A stretch of 52,870 bases of DNA from positions 1 through 52,870 of the forward strand of contig SFOH01000012.1 in assembly GCA_004552485.1 (NCBI GenBank). The letters run 5' to 3'. This DNA comes from Bacteroidales bacterium (GTDB lineage: Bacteria; Bacteroidota; Bacteroidia; Bacteroidales; Muribaculaceae). Positions 7,366 to 15,188 of this stretch are shown here, piece by piece; within the stretch, counting starts at the first letter, position 1, and each line of letters starts with the position of its first letter. The notes beneath the pieces are model-generated. The model was not told where the DNA came from, did not search any database, and was given only the letters and a program-made list of their open reading frames with translations. The translations under genes and the position numbers were made by a program.

Positions 7366-9054
7366 TTACTTCACCAGGTTTGAGATGTTGAAGTTGGCGA
7401 ACTCGAGGTCGTTAGCGGCGAGAGCGGCCAGTTTGTTGTCGAGGCGGATGGCCTGACGGAGGTTGCTGATGAGCATGTTCTCATTGTTGGTGCGGGCGCC
7501 GAGCACAGCTGAGAGGTAGTATGTGATGGCGTCGGGTTTGCTGATGCCTGCCAGGGTTGATTTGGCCTTGCTGTAGTCCTTGGTGAGGATCTGGGCGAGA
7601 GCGGCGTTGTTGCTCTTAGAGTCTGCGAAAGCGCGTGCAGCGGCGGCATTGTCGCCCTGCTTGAGGTAGTAAACGCCGAGAGCATCGCCGAGACCGTTCT
7701 GACCGGCGGCGCTGCCGAAGTATTTGTTGGCGGCGGCATAGTTGCCGTTGAGAAGTTCAACGAGACCGAGGTTCATCTGGGGCTCGGCGGCAGAGCCGGA
7801 GAGCTGAGCGGCTTTTGCGAATGACTGCTTGGCAGCGGCGTAGTCGCCCTGAGCGTACTGCACCATGCCGAGGTCGTTGTATGCGCGGTAGTCGTTGGGA
7901 TAAACCTGAGTGGCGGTTGTGTAAACGCCTTTCTGCTGGGCGGGATCATCGGTGAGGGTGGCTACATAGAGAAGCTCCTCGATGGTGAGACTGTCGGGCT
8001 TGGAGGCGTAAACCTCTTTGAGCTCGGAGTCAGATTTGCCGATGGCGTCGATAGAGGCAGTGATGCGTGAGTAGCGCAGCTGGGGGAGAATCTTGTCGGC
8101 CAGCACGTCGAACACGTTCATGAGGTTGCGGAGCTCTTTCTCGCGCTGCTCGGGATCCTGGTACATCGAGAGGGTGCTGAGGATGAGGTCTTTGTCCTGG
8201 ATGTCGCTCTGGGCAACCATCTTCTGCAGGCCTTCCCAGTCCTCGGGGGTGAACTCGGCGGTCAGGTCGTTGAACTCTTTGATTTTGTCCTTCTGGAGCT
8301 GCTCGTTGACGTAGCCCTTGGTGGTGTTCTCACGGTTCTGAGCCAGCTCGGTGTTGAAGGCGAGGGGGCCGTCGGGTGAAGCGTAAGACTTGATGTTGAT
8401 TTCCTTGAGGACGCGCTTGTCGTTGCCGTAGGTGTTGGCGATCTCTTTCTGGAGCTCAACCATGGCGTCGGTCTTGAGCTGCTCGGCGCGGATGTTGGCC
8501 TTGTTGATGAGGAAGAGAATGTCGGCGGTGTACTTGTCGTTGATCACGCGCTGGAACTTGTCGGGAGCGAGAGCGGGGTTGACTGTAGCGGCATCGGCGA
8601 GAGCGGCCGTGGCAACCACGCCGTTAGCTACCTTCACGCGGGGCAGAGCGTAGGTCTTGTTGCCCTGTGTGACGACGAAGTCGAGCATGAGCTCGCTCTT
8701 GGCCATTGCGGGAACATAGTTGTAGGATACGGGGATGGTGATTGTTCCGCCGTACTGGTAGTTGACCACGGGAGCGTTGCCCTGCACTTTCTCACCCTGG
8801 AAGGTGTAAGCCTGTGAGGGGGTCTCCTGGCCGTTGTAAACCAGGTAGGGGGTAACGGTGACGCTGGCGTTCTTCACAAAGAACTTGGCGGGGATGTTGC
8901 CTGTTACCGTTGCGGGAACTTTCTCACCGACAACCTCGAGGGGGTTGGGGTTGGTGGTGAAATAGTCTGAACTGAACTGGCCGAGTTTCTTTCCGCAGGA
9001 CGAGAGCATGAGAGCGCCGCCCAGGGCAAGAGTTAAGCAAAGTTTCTTATTCAT
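7366..9054 (-). CDS. Lipoprotein with OmpA-like region and TPR repeats
   Basis: 562 aa. Lipobox MLSSC at about residue 20 predicts an outer-membrane lipoprotein. Residues about 25-165 form a beta-rich domain (repeated 'TVTPYLVYNG...' and 'GTITIPVSYNYVP'). Residues about 178-275 resemble an OmpA-family domain (DILFLINKANIRAEQL, then INIKSYASPDGPLAFN and the 'LAQNRENTTKGYV' helix), which in classical OmpA binds peptidoglycan. From about 370 to 540 there are tandem TPR helices (DYRAYNDLGMVQYAQGDYAA, and others). The order lipid anchor, OmpA-like, TPR suggests a periplasmic scaffold linking outer membrane and wall. It has its own strong promoter at 9207-9238. Confidence 0.85.
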   Translation of the reverse strand: MNKKLCLTLALGGALMLSSCGKKLGQFSSDYFTTNPNPLEVVGEKVPATVTGNIPAKFFVKNASVTVTPYLVYNGQETPSQAYTFQGEKVQGNAPVVNYQYGGTITIPVSYNYVPAMAKSELMLDFVVTQGNKTYALPRVKVANGVVATAALADAATVNPALAPDKFQRVINDKYTADILFLINKANIRAEQLKTDAMVELQKEIANTYGNDKRVLKEINIKSYASPDGPLAFNTELAQNRENTTKGYVNEQLQKDKIKEFNDLTAEFTPEDWEGLQKMVAQSDIQDKDLILSTLSMYQDPEQREKELRNLMNVFDVLADKILPQLRYSRITASIDAIGKSDSELKEVYASKPDSLTIEELLYVATLTDDPAQQKGVYTTATQVYPNDYRAYNDLGMVQYAQGDYAAAKQSFAKAAQLSGSAAEPQMNLGLVELLNGNYAAANKYFGSAAGQNGLGDALGVYYLKQGDNAAAARAFADSKSNNAALAQILTKDYSKAKSTLAGISKPDAITYYLSAVLGARTNNENMLISNLRQAIRLDNKLAALAANDLEFANFNISNLVK

Positions 9055-9206
9055 AATTAAAATAATAAATGGATTAAATTAGTTTCTGTGTCAATGTTAA
9101 GCTGTGATGCGAATAGTGTTTCAGTCAGTGGGAGAGAGCTAAATGAAAAACTGTATATATATAGAACAGGTGGCCGCCGCGAGCGGCCGTCTCCTAAATC
9201 TGAGTG

Positions 9207-9238
9207 CAAATATAGCTCATTTTGTCAACAGTTACAAT
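9207..9238 (-). promoter_or_regulatory. Promoter of the OmpA/TPR lipoprotein
   Basis: Minus strand: ATTG (9235-9238), 20-bp spacer, TATATTTG (9207-9214). This fits the Bacteroidetes -33/-7 consensus and gives a leader of about 145 nt. Confidence 0.75.
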
Positions 9239-9332
9239 AGTGTGGCGGTGATTTTTTGCGGGTATGTTCAAAAAAAGTTGGATAGCGGGGCTAAAACCGT
9301 GACAAAAGTGGCGAAAATGGGACTGTTTGCCC

Positions 9333-9362
9333 TTGAAAACTGTGTTATGCCGCAGTTTTCAA
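9333..9362. other. 10-bp inverted repeat of unknown role
   Basis: TTGAAAACTG (9333-9342) and CAGTTTTCAA (9353-9362) are perfect inverse copies around a 10-nt spacer. It could be an operator or a small hairpin; no gene explains it. Confidence 0.5.
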
Positions 9363-9540
9363 TGAGCCGTCGCCTGGAAAAAATCCGGATGCTCGACGCG
9401 GCTAACCATGAAGCCCGCGCCATAGTGTCTCAATCGTTAACAAACGCAAACGCGCGGTGTATAAAAGTCAAAATAAGTTAAAAATCAGAGTAAAGGTGCA
9501 TTTTCTTGCTCGAAAATTATGTTGTATAACATAAAAATTA

Positions 9541-9617
9541 TACCTTTGCATCAGTTTTTCATGGTATTAGATTTAAGGTAAGAAGATTATTCGTCGTGAC
9601 GACGGATAATTTTTTTT
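9541..9617 (+). ncRNA. Candidate orphan small RNA / leader with micro-ORF
   Basis: TACCTTTG at 9541-9548 is a perfect -7 box; the -33 box is poor. About 12 nt later ATG at 9561 opens a six-codon ORF, MVLDLR, stopping at 9579-9581. Immediately after it an 11-bp stem (9586-9596 with 9600-9610, one G-U pair, TGA loop) is followed by seven T residues: an intrinsic terminator. The predicted transcript is about 60-65 nt. No plus-strand gene follows, since ribE is on the other strand, so this is not an ordinary leader of a present gene. It could be a trans-acting sRNA or a stranded attenuator. Confidence 0.5.
9586..9617 (+). terminator. Intrinsic terminator of the small transcript
   Basis: 11-bp stem with a 3-nt TGA loop followed by T7. 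The base can extend by A-U and G-U pairs into the T tract. Confidence 0.8.
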
Positions 9618-9641
9618 GTTTATACGCCATGGCTATGTATT

Positions 9642-9715
9642 TAAACGGCGTGGGAGCCGCCACCATCCGCCAACCTGCGGTTGACGAAAAGGTGTGGCGG
9701 CTCCCACGCCGTTTA
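9642..9715. terminator. 22-bp perfect inverted repeat downstream of ribE
   Basis: 9642-9663 and 9694-9715 are exact inverse copies; the 30-nt loop can form a smaller hairpin (CCGC/GCGG or CAAC/GTTG). It begins 16 bp after the ribE stop on the minus strand and most likely ends that transcript. There is no long T tract. Confidence 0.7.
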
Positions 9716-9731
9716 TGATGGGGGTTGGGGA

Positions 9732-10343
9732 TTAGCTGTTGAGCTGGGCGAGGCGCGCGAGGTATTTGCCGAGGATGTCGAACTCGATGTTGACGCGGTC
9801 GCCGACGCGGATGTCGCGGAAATTGGTGTGCTCGAAGGTGTAGGGGATGATGGCCACACGGAACGAGGCGGGCTCGGAGTCGCAGACGGTCAGCGACACG
9901 CCGTTGACGGTGACGGAGCCTTTTTCGACGGTCATATAGCCTTTGGCGATGAGCTCGGGCGACACTTCGTACTCGAACTTGAAGTAGCGCGAGCCGTCGC
10001 AGTCTTCGATGTCGGTGCACACGGCGGTGGTGTCGACGTGGCCCTGGACGATGTGGCCGTCGAGGCGGCCGTTCATGAGCATGGAGCGCTCGAGGTTGAT
10101 GGCGTCGCCGGCCTTGAGCTGCCCCAGGTTTGTGCGGTCAAGGGTCTCCTGGATGGCGGTGACGGTGTAGGTGCCGTCGTTGTCGATGTCTTCGACGGTG
10201 AGGCATACGCCGTTGTGGGCCACTGACTGGTCGACGCGCAGCTCGTTGGCGAATGAGCAGCGCACGCGCAGGTTGAGGTTGCCGTCGGCACGATGGTCAG
10301 CGGCAACGACGGTGGCCGCTTCTTCAACTATTCCTGAAAACAT
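9732..10343 (-). CDS. ribE: Riboflavin synthase, alpha chain
   Basis: 203 aa, the typical length. It disproportionates two 6,7-dimethyl-8-ribityllumazine molecules into riboflavin and a pyrimidine product. It starts with MFSGIVEEAATV, and the two tandem lumazine-binding barrels are visible as duplicated motifs: 'SVAHNGVCLTVEDID' in the first half and 'VTVNGVSLTVCDSE' in the second, plus 'NLERSMLMNGRLDGHIVQGH' and 'NIEFDILGKYLARL'. Cytosolic, acting as a trimer. No FMN riboswitch was recognised upstream. Confidence 0.95.
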   Translation of the reverse strand: MFSGIVEEAATVVAADHRADGNLNLRVRCSFANELRVDQSVAHNGVCLTVEDIDNDGTYTVTAIQETLDRTNLGQLKAGDAINLERSMLMNGRLDGHIVQGHVDTTAVCTDIEDCDGSRYFKFEYEVSPELIAKGYMTVEKGSVTVNGVSLTVCDSEPASFRVAIIPYTFEHTNFRDIRVGDRVNIEFDILGKYLARLAQLNS

Positions 10344-10390
10344 ATTCTGTGTATTTTGGCTTTTTGGGGGTTGGAGTATATTAAAGTGTA

Positions 10391-10424
10391 GCGCGCCGGC
10401 CGAACAGCGGTCCGGCCGACGGCG
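10391..10424 (-). terminator. Weak GC hairpin after the GH31 gene
   Basis: CGGCCG at 10397-10402 pairs with CGGCCG at 10413-10418, with short flanking pairing. It lies just beyond the GH31 stop on the minus strand. Confidence 0.4.
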
Positions 10425-10434
10425 TAATGAGGCA

Positions 10435-12816
10435 TTAGCGGTTAAGCGTCACGGTGACGGGCTGGAAAACTTTCCACAGGAAGCTGACTGTGACGGTCTG
10501 CTTGGCTTTGTCGTACTCGAAGCGCGAGTTGCGCTTGTTGATGGTGACGTTCTTGGGCTTGTCTTTCTGATTGAAAATCACCAACTTGATGGTCTTCTCG
10601 GAGCGCGCACCGGGGTATGAGCCGTTGGCCTCGAGGGTGACGTCGACGGTCTTGCCGGAGGCATCGCCGCGCATGGTGATGAGGCGGCCTTTGCGCTCAG
10701 GGTTGGGTGTGCGCATATCGTCCTCGAAGAGCACTGACTCGGAGGGCGCGGGCGCGGGGAAGTATTCGACGGTGAGGCGCGTGGGGTCGTAGTTGCCCGT
10801 GTGCTTCATGTTGTTCTCGGAGAAAGTGAGGAAGGCGCCCTGACGTGCGAAGAGGGGGAGCTTCTCGAGAGGAGCGGGATAGTTGCTGACCGTCGAGCCG
10901 CCTTTGAAGATTTCGGTGGGGTTGTTGAGATCTACCCAGTCGGAGCCGGCGGGGAAGACGATGTCGCGGTCGACGGCGCCCTGCTTCATGACGGGAGCGA
11001 CCATGACGTCGCGGCCCCAGAGGAACTGGTCGGAGATGTTGTCGTAGTTCTCAGCGGGGTTGGTGGAGTGGAAGTTGAGGGGACGCACCAGCGGCCAGCC
11101 TTTCGTGGCGTTCTCGTAGGCGAGGGTGTAGTTGTAGGGGAGCCAGCGGTAGCGCTCTTTGATGAGGGGGAGGATGATATCCTGCACCTCGGGATAATTG
11201 ATTGGCTCGGCATTGGCCTGGGCGTGGGTGCGGAGCATTGGCGAGAAGAGGCCGAGCTGAAGCCAGCGCACGTAGAGCTCGGTGTCGACGGGATGATTCT
11301 GGTCGATGGCAAAGCCGCCGACATCGTGGCCCATGTAGCCGAGGCCGGAGAGGCCGCTGTTGAGCATGATGCGCACCTGGGGCTCGAGGCCGCCCCACGA
11401 GCGCGATACGTCGGTGCTCCAGGGGAATACGCTGTAGCGCTGGAGACCCGTTGTGCCGCCGCGCATCATCGACATGAGGCGGCGGTCGGGATAGTTGTTC
11501 TTGTAGAGGTCGTAGACAATCTTCGACCAGTCGTTGCCGTACTGGTTGTGGTAGTTTCGGGCGGTGATGCCGTTGGCGTGGAGAGCGGTCTCGGGGTGCT
11601 TCTCGGGCTCGCCCAGGTCGCCCCACCATCCGCCGACGCCCATGTCGGTGAGGCGTTTGTAGCGTTTGGTGAGCCACTCGCGGGCGGCGGGAGAGGAGAC
11701 GTCGAACATGCCGCCTTCGCCGACCCAGATTTCAACGTTCTGCTCCTTCTTGCCAGTGCTGTCGGCGAGCATGATGCCCTTGCCGACGAAGTCGTTGTAG
11801 TTGTCGATAGCGCGGCCGTTGCGCAGGATGTAGGGCTGGGTGATGGTGACCACGTTGACGCCCTTGGCGCGCAGATACTGCATCATGTCGACGGGGTCGG
11901 GGAACTGGTCGCGGTCCCACTGCAGACGGCCCATGTCCTGCTCTTTGCCATACCAGTAGAGGTCGAGGACCACGCCGTCGAGGGGATAGCCCTTGGCGCG
12001 GAGCGAGTCGACGATGTCCTCGGTCTCGCGCTGGGTCTTGTAGCCGTATTTCGAGGTGATGTAGCCCAGAGCCCAAAGGGGCGGGAGGTCCTGGCGGCCG
12101 GTGAGCGAGGTGAGGGCGGTGGTGACGTCGGCCAGCGACGAGGCGCCGTTGACGTAGTACCAGCTGACGGGCTGCGGCGTCTCGGTGATGTACTGGATGG
12201 GATTCGAGAGCACCATCTTCGCGGCGCCGAAGTCGTCGAAGACGATGGCGTAGCCGTCGGTGGCCAGGAAGAGGGGCATGGTGATGTTCATCGTGGAGAT
12301 GCGCGGGTCGGTGCCGGTGTATCCGTAGTTCTGCTGATTGTACATGACGAGTGTGTCGCCGCGCAGGTTGAGGCGGTGGCCGCGCTCGCCGGCGCCGTAG
12401 AACGAGCCGGTGGCGTCAATGTCGAGGGCGAGCTTCTGCTTGCCGCCGGCAAACTCGCGCAGGCCGCTGTCGGTGACGCTCTTGCCGGGGCCGCCGTTGA
12501 TGATGACTTTGCCGGAGTTGCGCAGCACGGAAACCTGCAGGCCGCAGAGGTTGGCGGAGATGCCCTTGCCGTCGGGGTTGAGCAGCTCGCCGGGGTCGTT
12601 TTCGTCAAGGACGGAGGCGCGGCCGCCGGCGGTGCGGGTGGTGCCGGCGGGCTGGTTGATGACTTTCAGGACATTGTCCGAGAGAGCCACCACGGTGACG
12701 ACGGCGCCGTTGTCGGTGGTCACCTTTATGTGCTTGGGGTATGACGCCTGTGCCGCGAGGGCGATGCCGAGCGTCAGCGTCAGGGCCAGGGCGATTCTTT
12801 TTATCAGTGCAATCAT
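10435..12816 (-). CDS. Secreted glycoside hydrolase family 31 enzyme
   Basis: 793 aa from ATG at 12816 (MIALIKRIALALTLTLG), which gives a clean signal peptide ending QAS; the frame's upstream extension is not signal-like. The GH31 (beta/alpha)8 barrel is clear. The catalytic nucleophile Asp lies in GGWWGDLGEPE, the acid/base Asp in FPWSTDVSRSWGG, and the substrate-binding start is 'PLWALGYITSKYGYKT'. The N-terminal galactose-mutarotase-like domain (YGAGERGHRLNLRGD) and C-terminal beta-sandwich are present. Likely alpha-glucosidase or alpha-xylosidase on dietary or host glycans, in the periplasm; substrate not deducible. No SusC/SusD pair lies nearby, so it is not in a standard polysaccharide utilisation locus. 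Confidence 0.92.
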   Translation of the reverse strand: MIALIKRIALALTLTLGIALAAQASYPKHIKVTTDNGAVVTVVALSDNVLKVINQPAGTTRTAGGRASVLDENDPGELLNPDGKGISANLCGLQVSVLRNSGKVIINGGPGKSVTDSGLREFAGGKQKLALDIDATGSFYGAGERGHRLNLRGDTLVMYNQQNYGYTGTDPRISTMNITMPLFLATDGYAIVFDDFGAAKMVLSNPIQYITETPQPVSWYYVNGASSLADVTTALTSLTGRQDLPPLWALGYITSKYGYKTQRETEDIVDSLRAKGYPLDGVVLDLYWYGKEQDMGRLQWDRDQFPDPVDMMQYLRAKGVNVVTITQPYILRNGRAIDNYNDFVGKGIMLADSTGKKEQNVEIWVGEGGMFDVSSPAAREWLTKRYKRLTDMGVGGWWGDLGEPEKHPETALHANGITARNYHNQYGNDWSKIVYDLYKNNYPDRRLMSMMRGGTTGLQRYSVFPWSTDVSRSWGGLEPQVRIMLNSGLSGLGYMGHDVGGFAIDQNHPVDTELYVRWLQLGLFSPMLRTHAQANAEPINYPEVQDIILPLIKERYRWLPYNYTLAYENATKGWPLVRPLNFHSTNPAENYDNISDQFLWGRDVMVAPVMKQGAVDRDIVFPAGSDWVDLNNPTEIFKGGSTVSNYPAPLEKLPLFARQGAFLTFSENNMKHTGNYDPTRLTVEYFPAPAPSESVLFEDDMRTPNPERKGRLITMRGDASGKTVDVTLEANGSYPGARSEKTIKLVIFNQKDKPKNVTINKRNSRFEYDKAKQTVTVSFLWKVFQPVTVTLNR

Positions 12817-12870
12817 GGGGCGGGGAATTTTTATGCGATTATGGTTTGGTTGAACGGGAGTGTGGTTATG

Positions 12871-12884
12871 CGAGCCGCGGCTCG
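12871..12884. promoter_or_regulatory. 14-bp perfect palindrome upstream of GH31
   Basis: CGAGCCGCGGCTCG is fully self-complementary and sits 55 bp upstream of the GH31 start, between it and the terminator of the preceding gene. It may be an operator or a small stem at the base of that terminator. Confidence 0.4.
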
Positions 12885-12897
12885 TGAAGAAAAACAC

Positions 12898-12941
12898 GCC
12901 GGACAGACCCAATCACGCTCAGCGTTCTGTTTCTGTCCGGC
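12898..12941 (-). terminator. Terminator of the 585-aa membrane protein gene
   Basis: GCCGGACAGA at 12898-12907 pairs perfectly with TCTGTCCGGC at 12932-12941. On the minus strand the stem is followed by a T-rich tract. Confidence 0.75.
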
Positions 12942-13004
12942 ATATTATGCTTGAATTCTTAAAGGCTTGGTTTTACGGTTAGTTAAGATGGGGCGGTCGA
13001 CTGA

Positions 13005-14762
13005 TCAGGGATCAACCATGCACTCCCAGCGGTAAACCGTGATGGAGCCGTCGTTGGAGAAGGGGCCGGAAGCGATGTTCTTCTTGGCTTTCTCTTTCTT
13101 GGCGCCGTTTTCGATGAAGCCGGTGAGCTTCTGGAACTGCGACGACTTCTCGAGTTTGGTCTTCCAGGTGCCTTTCAGGTTGGAGAGGCGGTAGTTGTTG
13201 AGGTCGTCGTAGAGGCCGCGGAGGAGAGCGTATTTCTCCATGTCGTCGCGCTTCCAGACTTTGTTGTTCTCAAGGTAGCGGATTGCCTCGGCGTCATTGG
13301 TGTTGAGCGCGGGAGCGGCCTCGGCTGTCGCGGGCTTGGTCTGGGGGCTGGAGGGATCGGCCACGGGAGCTCCGGGGGCGGCGATTACGTCTCCGGTGCC
13401 AACCTCGTCGGTGAACTGCTCGGTGGAGTCGGCCGTCTGCTCCTGGTCGGTGGCGGCGTTGTCGTGGCGTCCGCAGGTCGAGAAAATCCACATCAGCACG
13501 ATGCCGCAGAAGAGGCCCATGCCGGTGTAGAGCAGTTTGGTCATCATGGACGAGGACTTGCCCACGAAGCCGAGGTGGTTCATGCGTGTGGGGCCTTCCT
13601 GGATGTTGTCCAGCAGGGCGTAACCCTCGAGGGGGCTGCCGGTGAGAGGCTTCTTGGCGGCAATCTCGAACTTGATGGGTGCGCCGAGGTCGCTGGAGAT
13701 GACGGGCACCTCGAAGCGGTAGATTTTGCGACGCTCCTGCATCTGAACCAGGGCGCGCGTCGAGGCGGCCAGGTCCATGGTGCTGTTGTATGTGAGGTAG
13801 CCCTCGCAAGAGATGGTCACGATGGCGTGGCGCAGCTGTTCGGATGTGAAGGAGTGGCCCTGGGCGTTGATGTCCACGCCGTTGACCTTGATTTCGCAGG
13901 AGGTGAGGGGGTCACGCGTTGTCTGCGAGGTGATGTGGAACGACTTGGGGGTGATTACCTTGTGGGAGTCGGTCGTAGCCACGGGGCTGGGGGTGAACTC
14001 GGGGGAGGTCACCTTCTCGGTCTCGACGACGTCCTCGAAGCCGGGGCGGCTCCAGGTGACGGTGAGTTCGGCTCCGAGTGTGCCGAGGATGGGTTTGTCG
14101 AGGAGACGGCCGAAGATGTGGGCGGTGAAGCCTTCCTCGCTTTTCTCGGGAGGCAGGATGACGGCCTCTTCGCCGAGGGGCTGGTCGGAGATGTTCACGG
14201 CGTCGACGGTGTAGGGGAGCTCGGCGTCGGTGAGAATCACGCCTTTGTATTCGAGGTAGCTCTGCTGGAAGATGCCGCGGCCGCAATAGTCCTCGAGGGT
14301 GAGGCCGGTGTTGCCGCCGTACTGGCGCCAGGCGTAGGCTGTGCCGGTGCCGGCGGTGAGGGCCGGGGCGCCGGGGGCGCTGGCATACTCGCGGTTATAG
14401 AGCTCGCGAAGCTCGGCAACGTCTTCGTTGGTGACCTCGGTGTTGCTGATTTTGCGGGTGGTGAAGCGCACCACCTCGTCAAGCTCCTGGGCGGTGATGA
14501 CTGTGTCGGCGGGGATGTAGATCCATGTTGCCAGGTGATGGCCGGCAAAGGGAGGTATGGTGCGGAGGATGATGAAGAAGATGCCCTCGTCTGTGCTCTT
14601 GAGCATGTAGAAGATGTTCTTCTCCTCGGGGTTGTATTTCACCAGGTTGACGGCGTTCTTGACGTCGGTGACGTTGCGTCGCACGTCCTCATTAGGGTTG
14701 AGGTTGAACAGCGGTTTGAGGGTGGCGCCGCTGCGTGTGATGTATAGCTGTAACTTATTCAT
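13005..14762 (-). CDS. Unrecognised single-pass membrane protein
   Basis: 585 aa from ATG at 14762 (MNKLQLYITRSGATLKPLFN); upstream in-frame residues overlap the promoter. I do not recognise the family. The N-terminal 150 residues look globular and cytosolic (NAVNLVKYNPEEKNIFYMLK, and 'AWRQYGGNTGLTLEDYCGRG'). Residues about 260-400 are beta-rich, with a segment resembling a PEGA/Ig-like repeat (SCEIKVNGVDINAQGHSF). One transmembrane helix lies at about 410-430 (LLYTGMGLFCGIVLMWIF), followed by an acidic, Pro/Ala-rich linker and a basic C-terminal helical domain (NNYRLSNLKGTWKTKLEKSS). There is no signal peptide. The topology resembles type II membrane regulators, but no catalytic motif is visible. 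Confidence 0.75.
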   Translation of the reverse strand: MNKLQLYITRSGATLKPLFNLNPNEDVRRNVTDVKNAVNLVKYNPEEKNIFYMLKSTDEGIFFIILRTIPPFAGHHLATWIYIPADTVITAQELDEVVRFTTRKISNTEVTNEDVAELRELYNREYASAPGAPALTAGTGTAYAWRQYGGNTGLTLEDYCGRGIFQQSYLEYKGVILTDAELPYTVDAVNISDQPLGEEAVILPPEKSEEGFTAHIFGRLLDKPILGTLGAELTVTWSRPGFEDVVETEKVTSPEFTPSPVATTDSHKVITPKSFHITSQTTRDPLTSCEIKVNGVDINAQGHSFTSEQLRHAIVTISCEGYLTYNSTMDLAASTRALVQMQERRKIYRFEVPVISSDLGAPIKFEIAAKKPLTGSPLEGYALLDNIQEGPTRMNHLGFVGKSSSMMTKLLYTGMGLFCGIVLMWIFSTCGRHDNAATDQEQTADSTEQFTDEVGTGDVIAAPGAPVADPSSPQTKPATAEAAPALNTNDAEAIRYLENNKVWKRDDMEKYALLRGLYDDLNNYRLSNLKGTWKTKLEKSSQFQKLTGFIENGAKKEKAKKNIASGPFSNDGSITVYRWECMVDP

Positions 14763-15188
14763 GTAAGAAAGGCGGTCTTGCTTAGGTGTTAAGTTGTTGA
14801 TAATCAGATATATGATAGCGAAAGGCAGCGTTTTTCCGCACGTGAGGGCAGAAAAACAGTCCAATTCACTTGCAAAGATAAGAAAAAAAAGAGACATACA
14901 CCCCGCTCATTGTCATTATTTTACAAAAAAAATCCTCCGGGCCGGAGAAAAATTCTTCCGTAGCTGTCAAACAATCTACGGCTGCCGGTGTTATAAAAGC
15001 ATAAAAAACGCCACGCAACGTTTGGAATTTTATGCTAAAAACCGTTCTGCTCTGTTAAATCGGCATCCCTGCGTCCCTCCCTCGCCGCCGCGAGGATGCG
15101 CGGCCCGCATTTTGTTCCGCAATCACATATATACTTATCCCTCACATAACTGTAACATTATTATTCACACATAACTAAAACACTGACT
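14763..15188. other. 426-bp divergent intergenic region
   Basis: Contains the minus-strand -7 box at 14873-14880 and a short CTCCGG/CCGGAG stem at 14935-14947. For the plus-strand barrel gene no convincing TAnnTTTG box is visible; TACTTATC near 15132 is a poor match. No ORF here looks real. Confidence 0.55.
14873..14880 (-). promoter_or_regulatory. Candidate -7 box for the 585-aa protein gene
   Basis: Minus strand TATCTTTG matches TAnnTTTG, 110 bp upstream of the ATG. The -33 box is not clear. Confidence 0.5.

Larger units (their letters stand above)
9055..9731. other. 677-bp AT-richer non-coding stretch
   Basis: Between the divergent lipoprotein gene and ribE. It holds the minus-strand promoter at 9207-9238, a 10-bp inverted repeat at 9333-9362, a plus-strand promoter-like box with a micro-ORF and terminator (9541-9617), and a 22-bp perfect inverted repeat at 9642-9715. 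A 112-codon plus-strand ORF (9143-9481) overlaps the promoter and has no coding character that I trust. Confidence 0.7.

Noticed and set aside
9143..9481. 112-codon plus-strand ORF in the long intergenic region
   Set aside because: It overlaps the minus-strand promoter at 9207-9238 and an inverted repeat, lies in AT-richer DNA, and the product has no signal, motif or domain pattern.
10801..12744. 647-codon plus-strand ORF opposite the GH31 gene
   Set aside because: GH31 catalytic motifs on the minus strand are unambiguous; this is an antisense shadow.
13464..14747. 427-codon plus-strand ORF opposite the 585-aa membrane protein
   Set aside because: I considered it because the minus gene is unrecognised, but the minus product has a sensible TM helix, linker and domain pattern and its own promoter and terminator, while the plus product is a Gly/Ala/Val-rich mirror.
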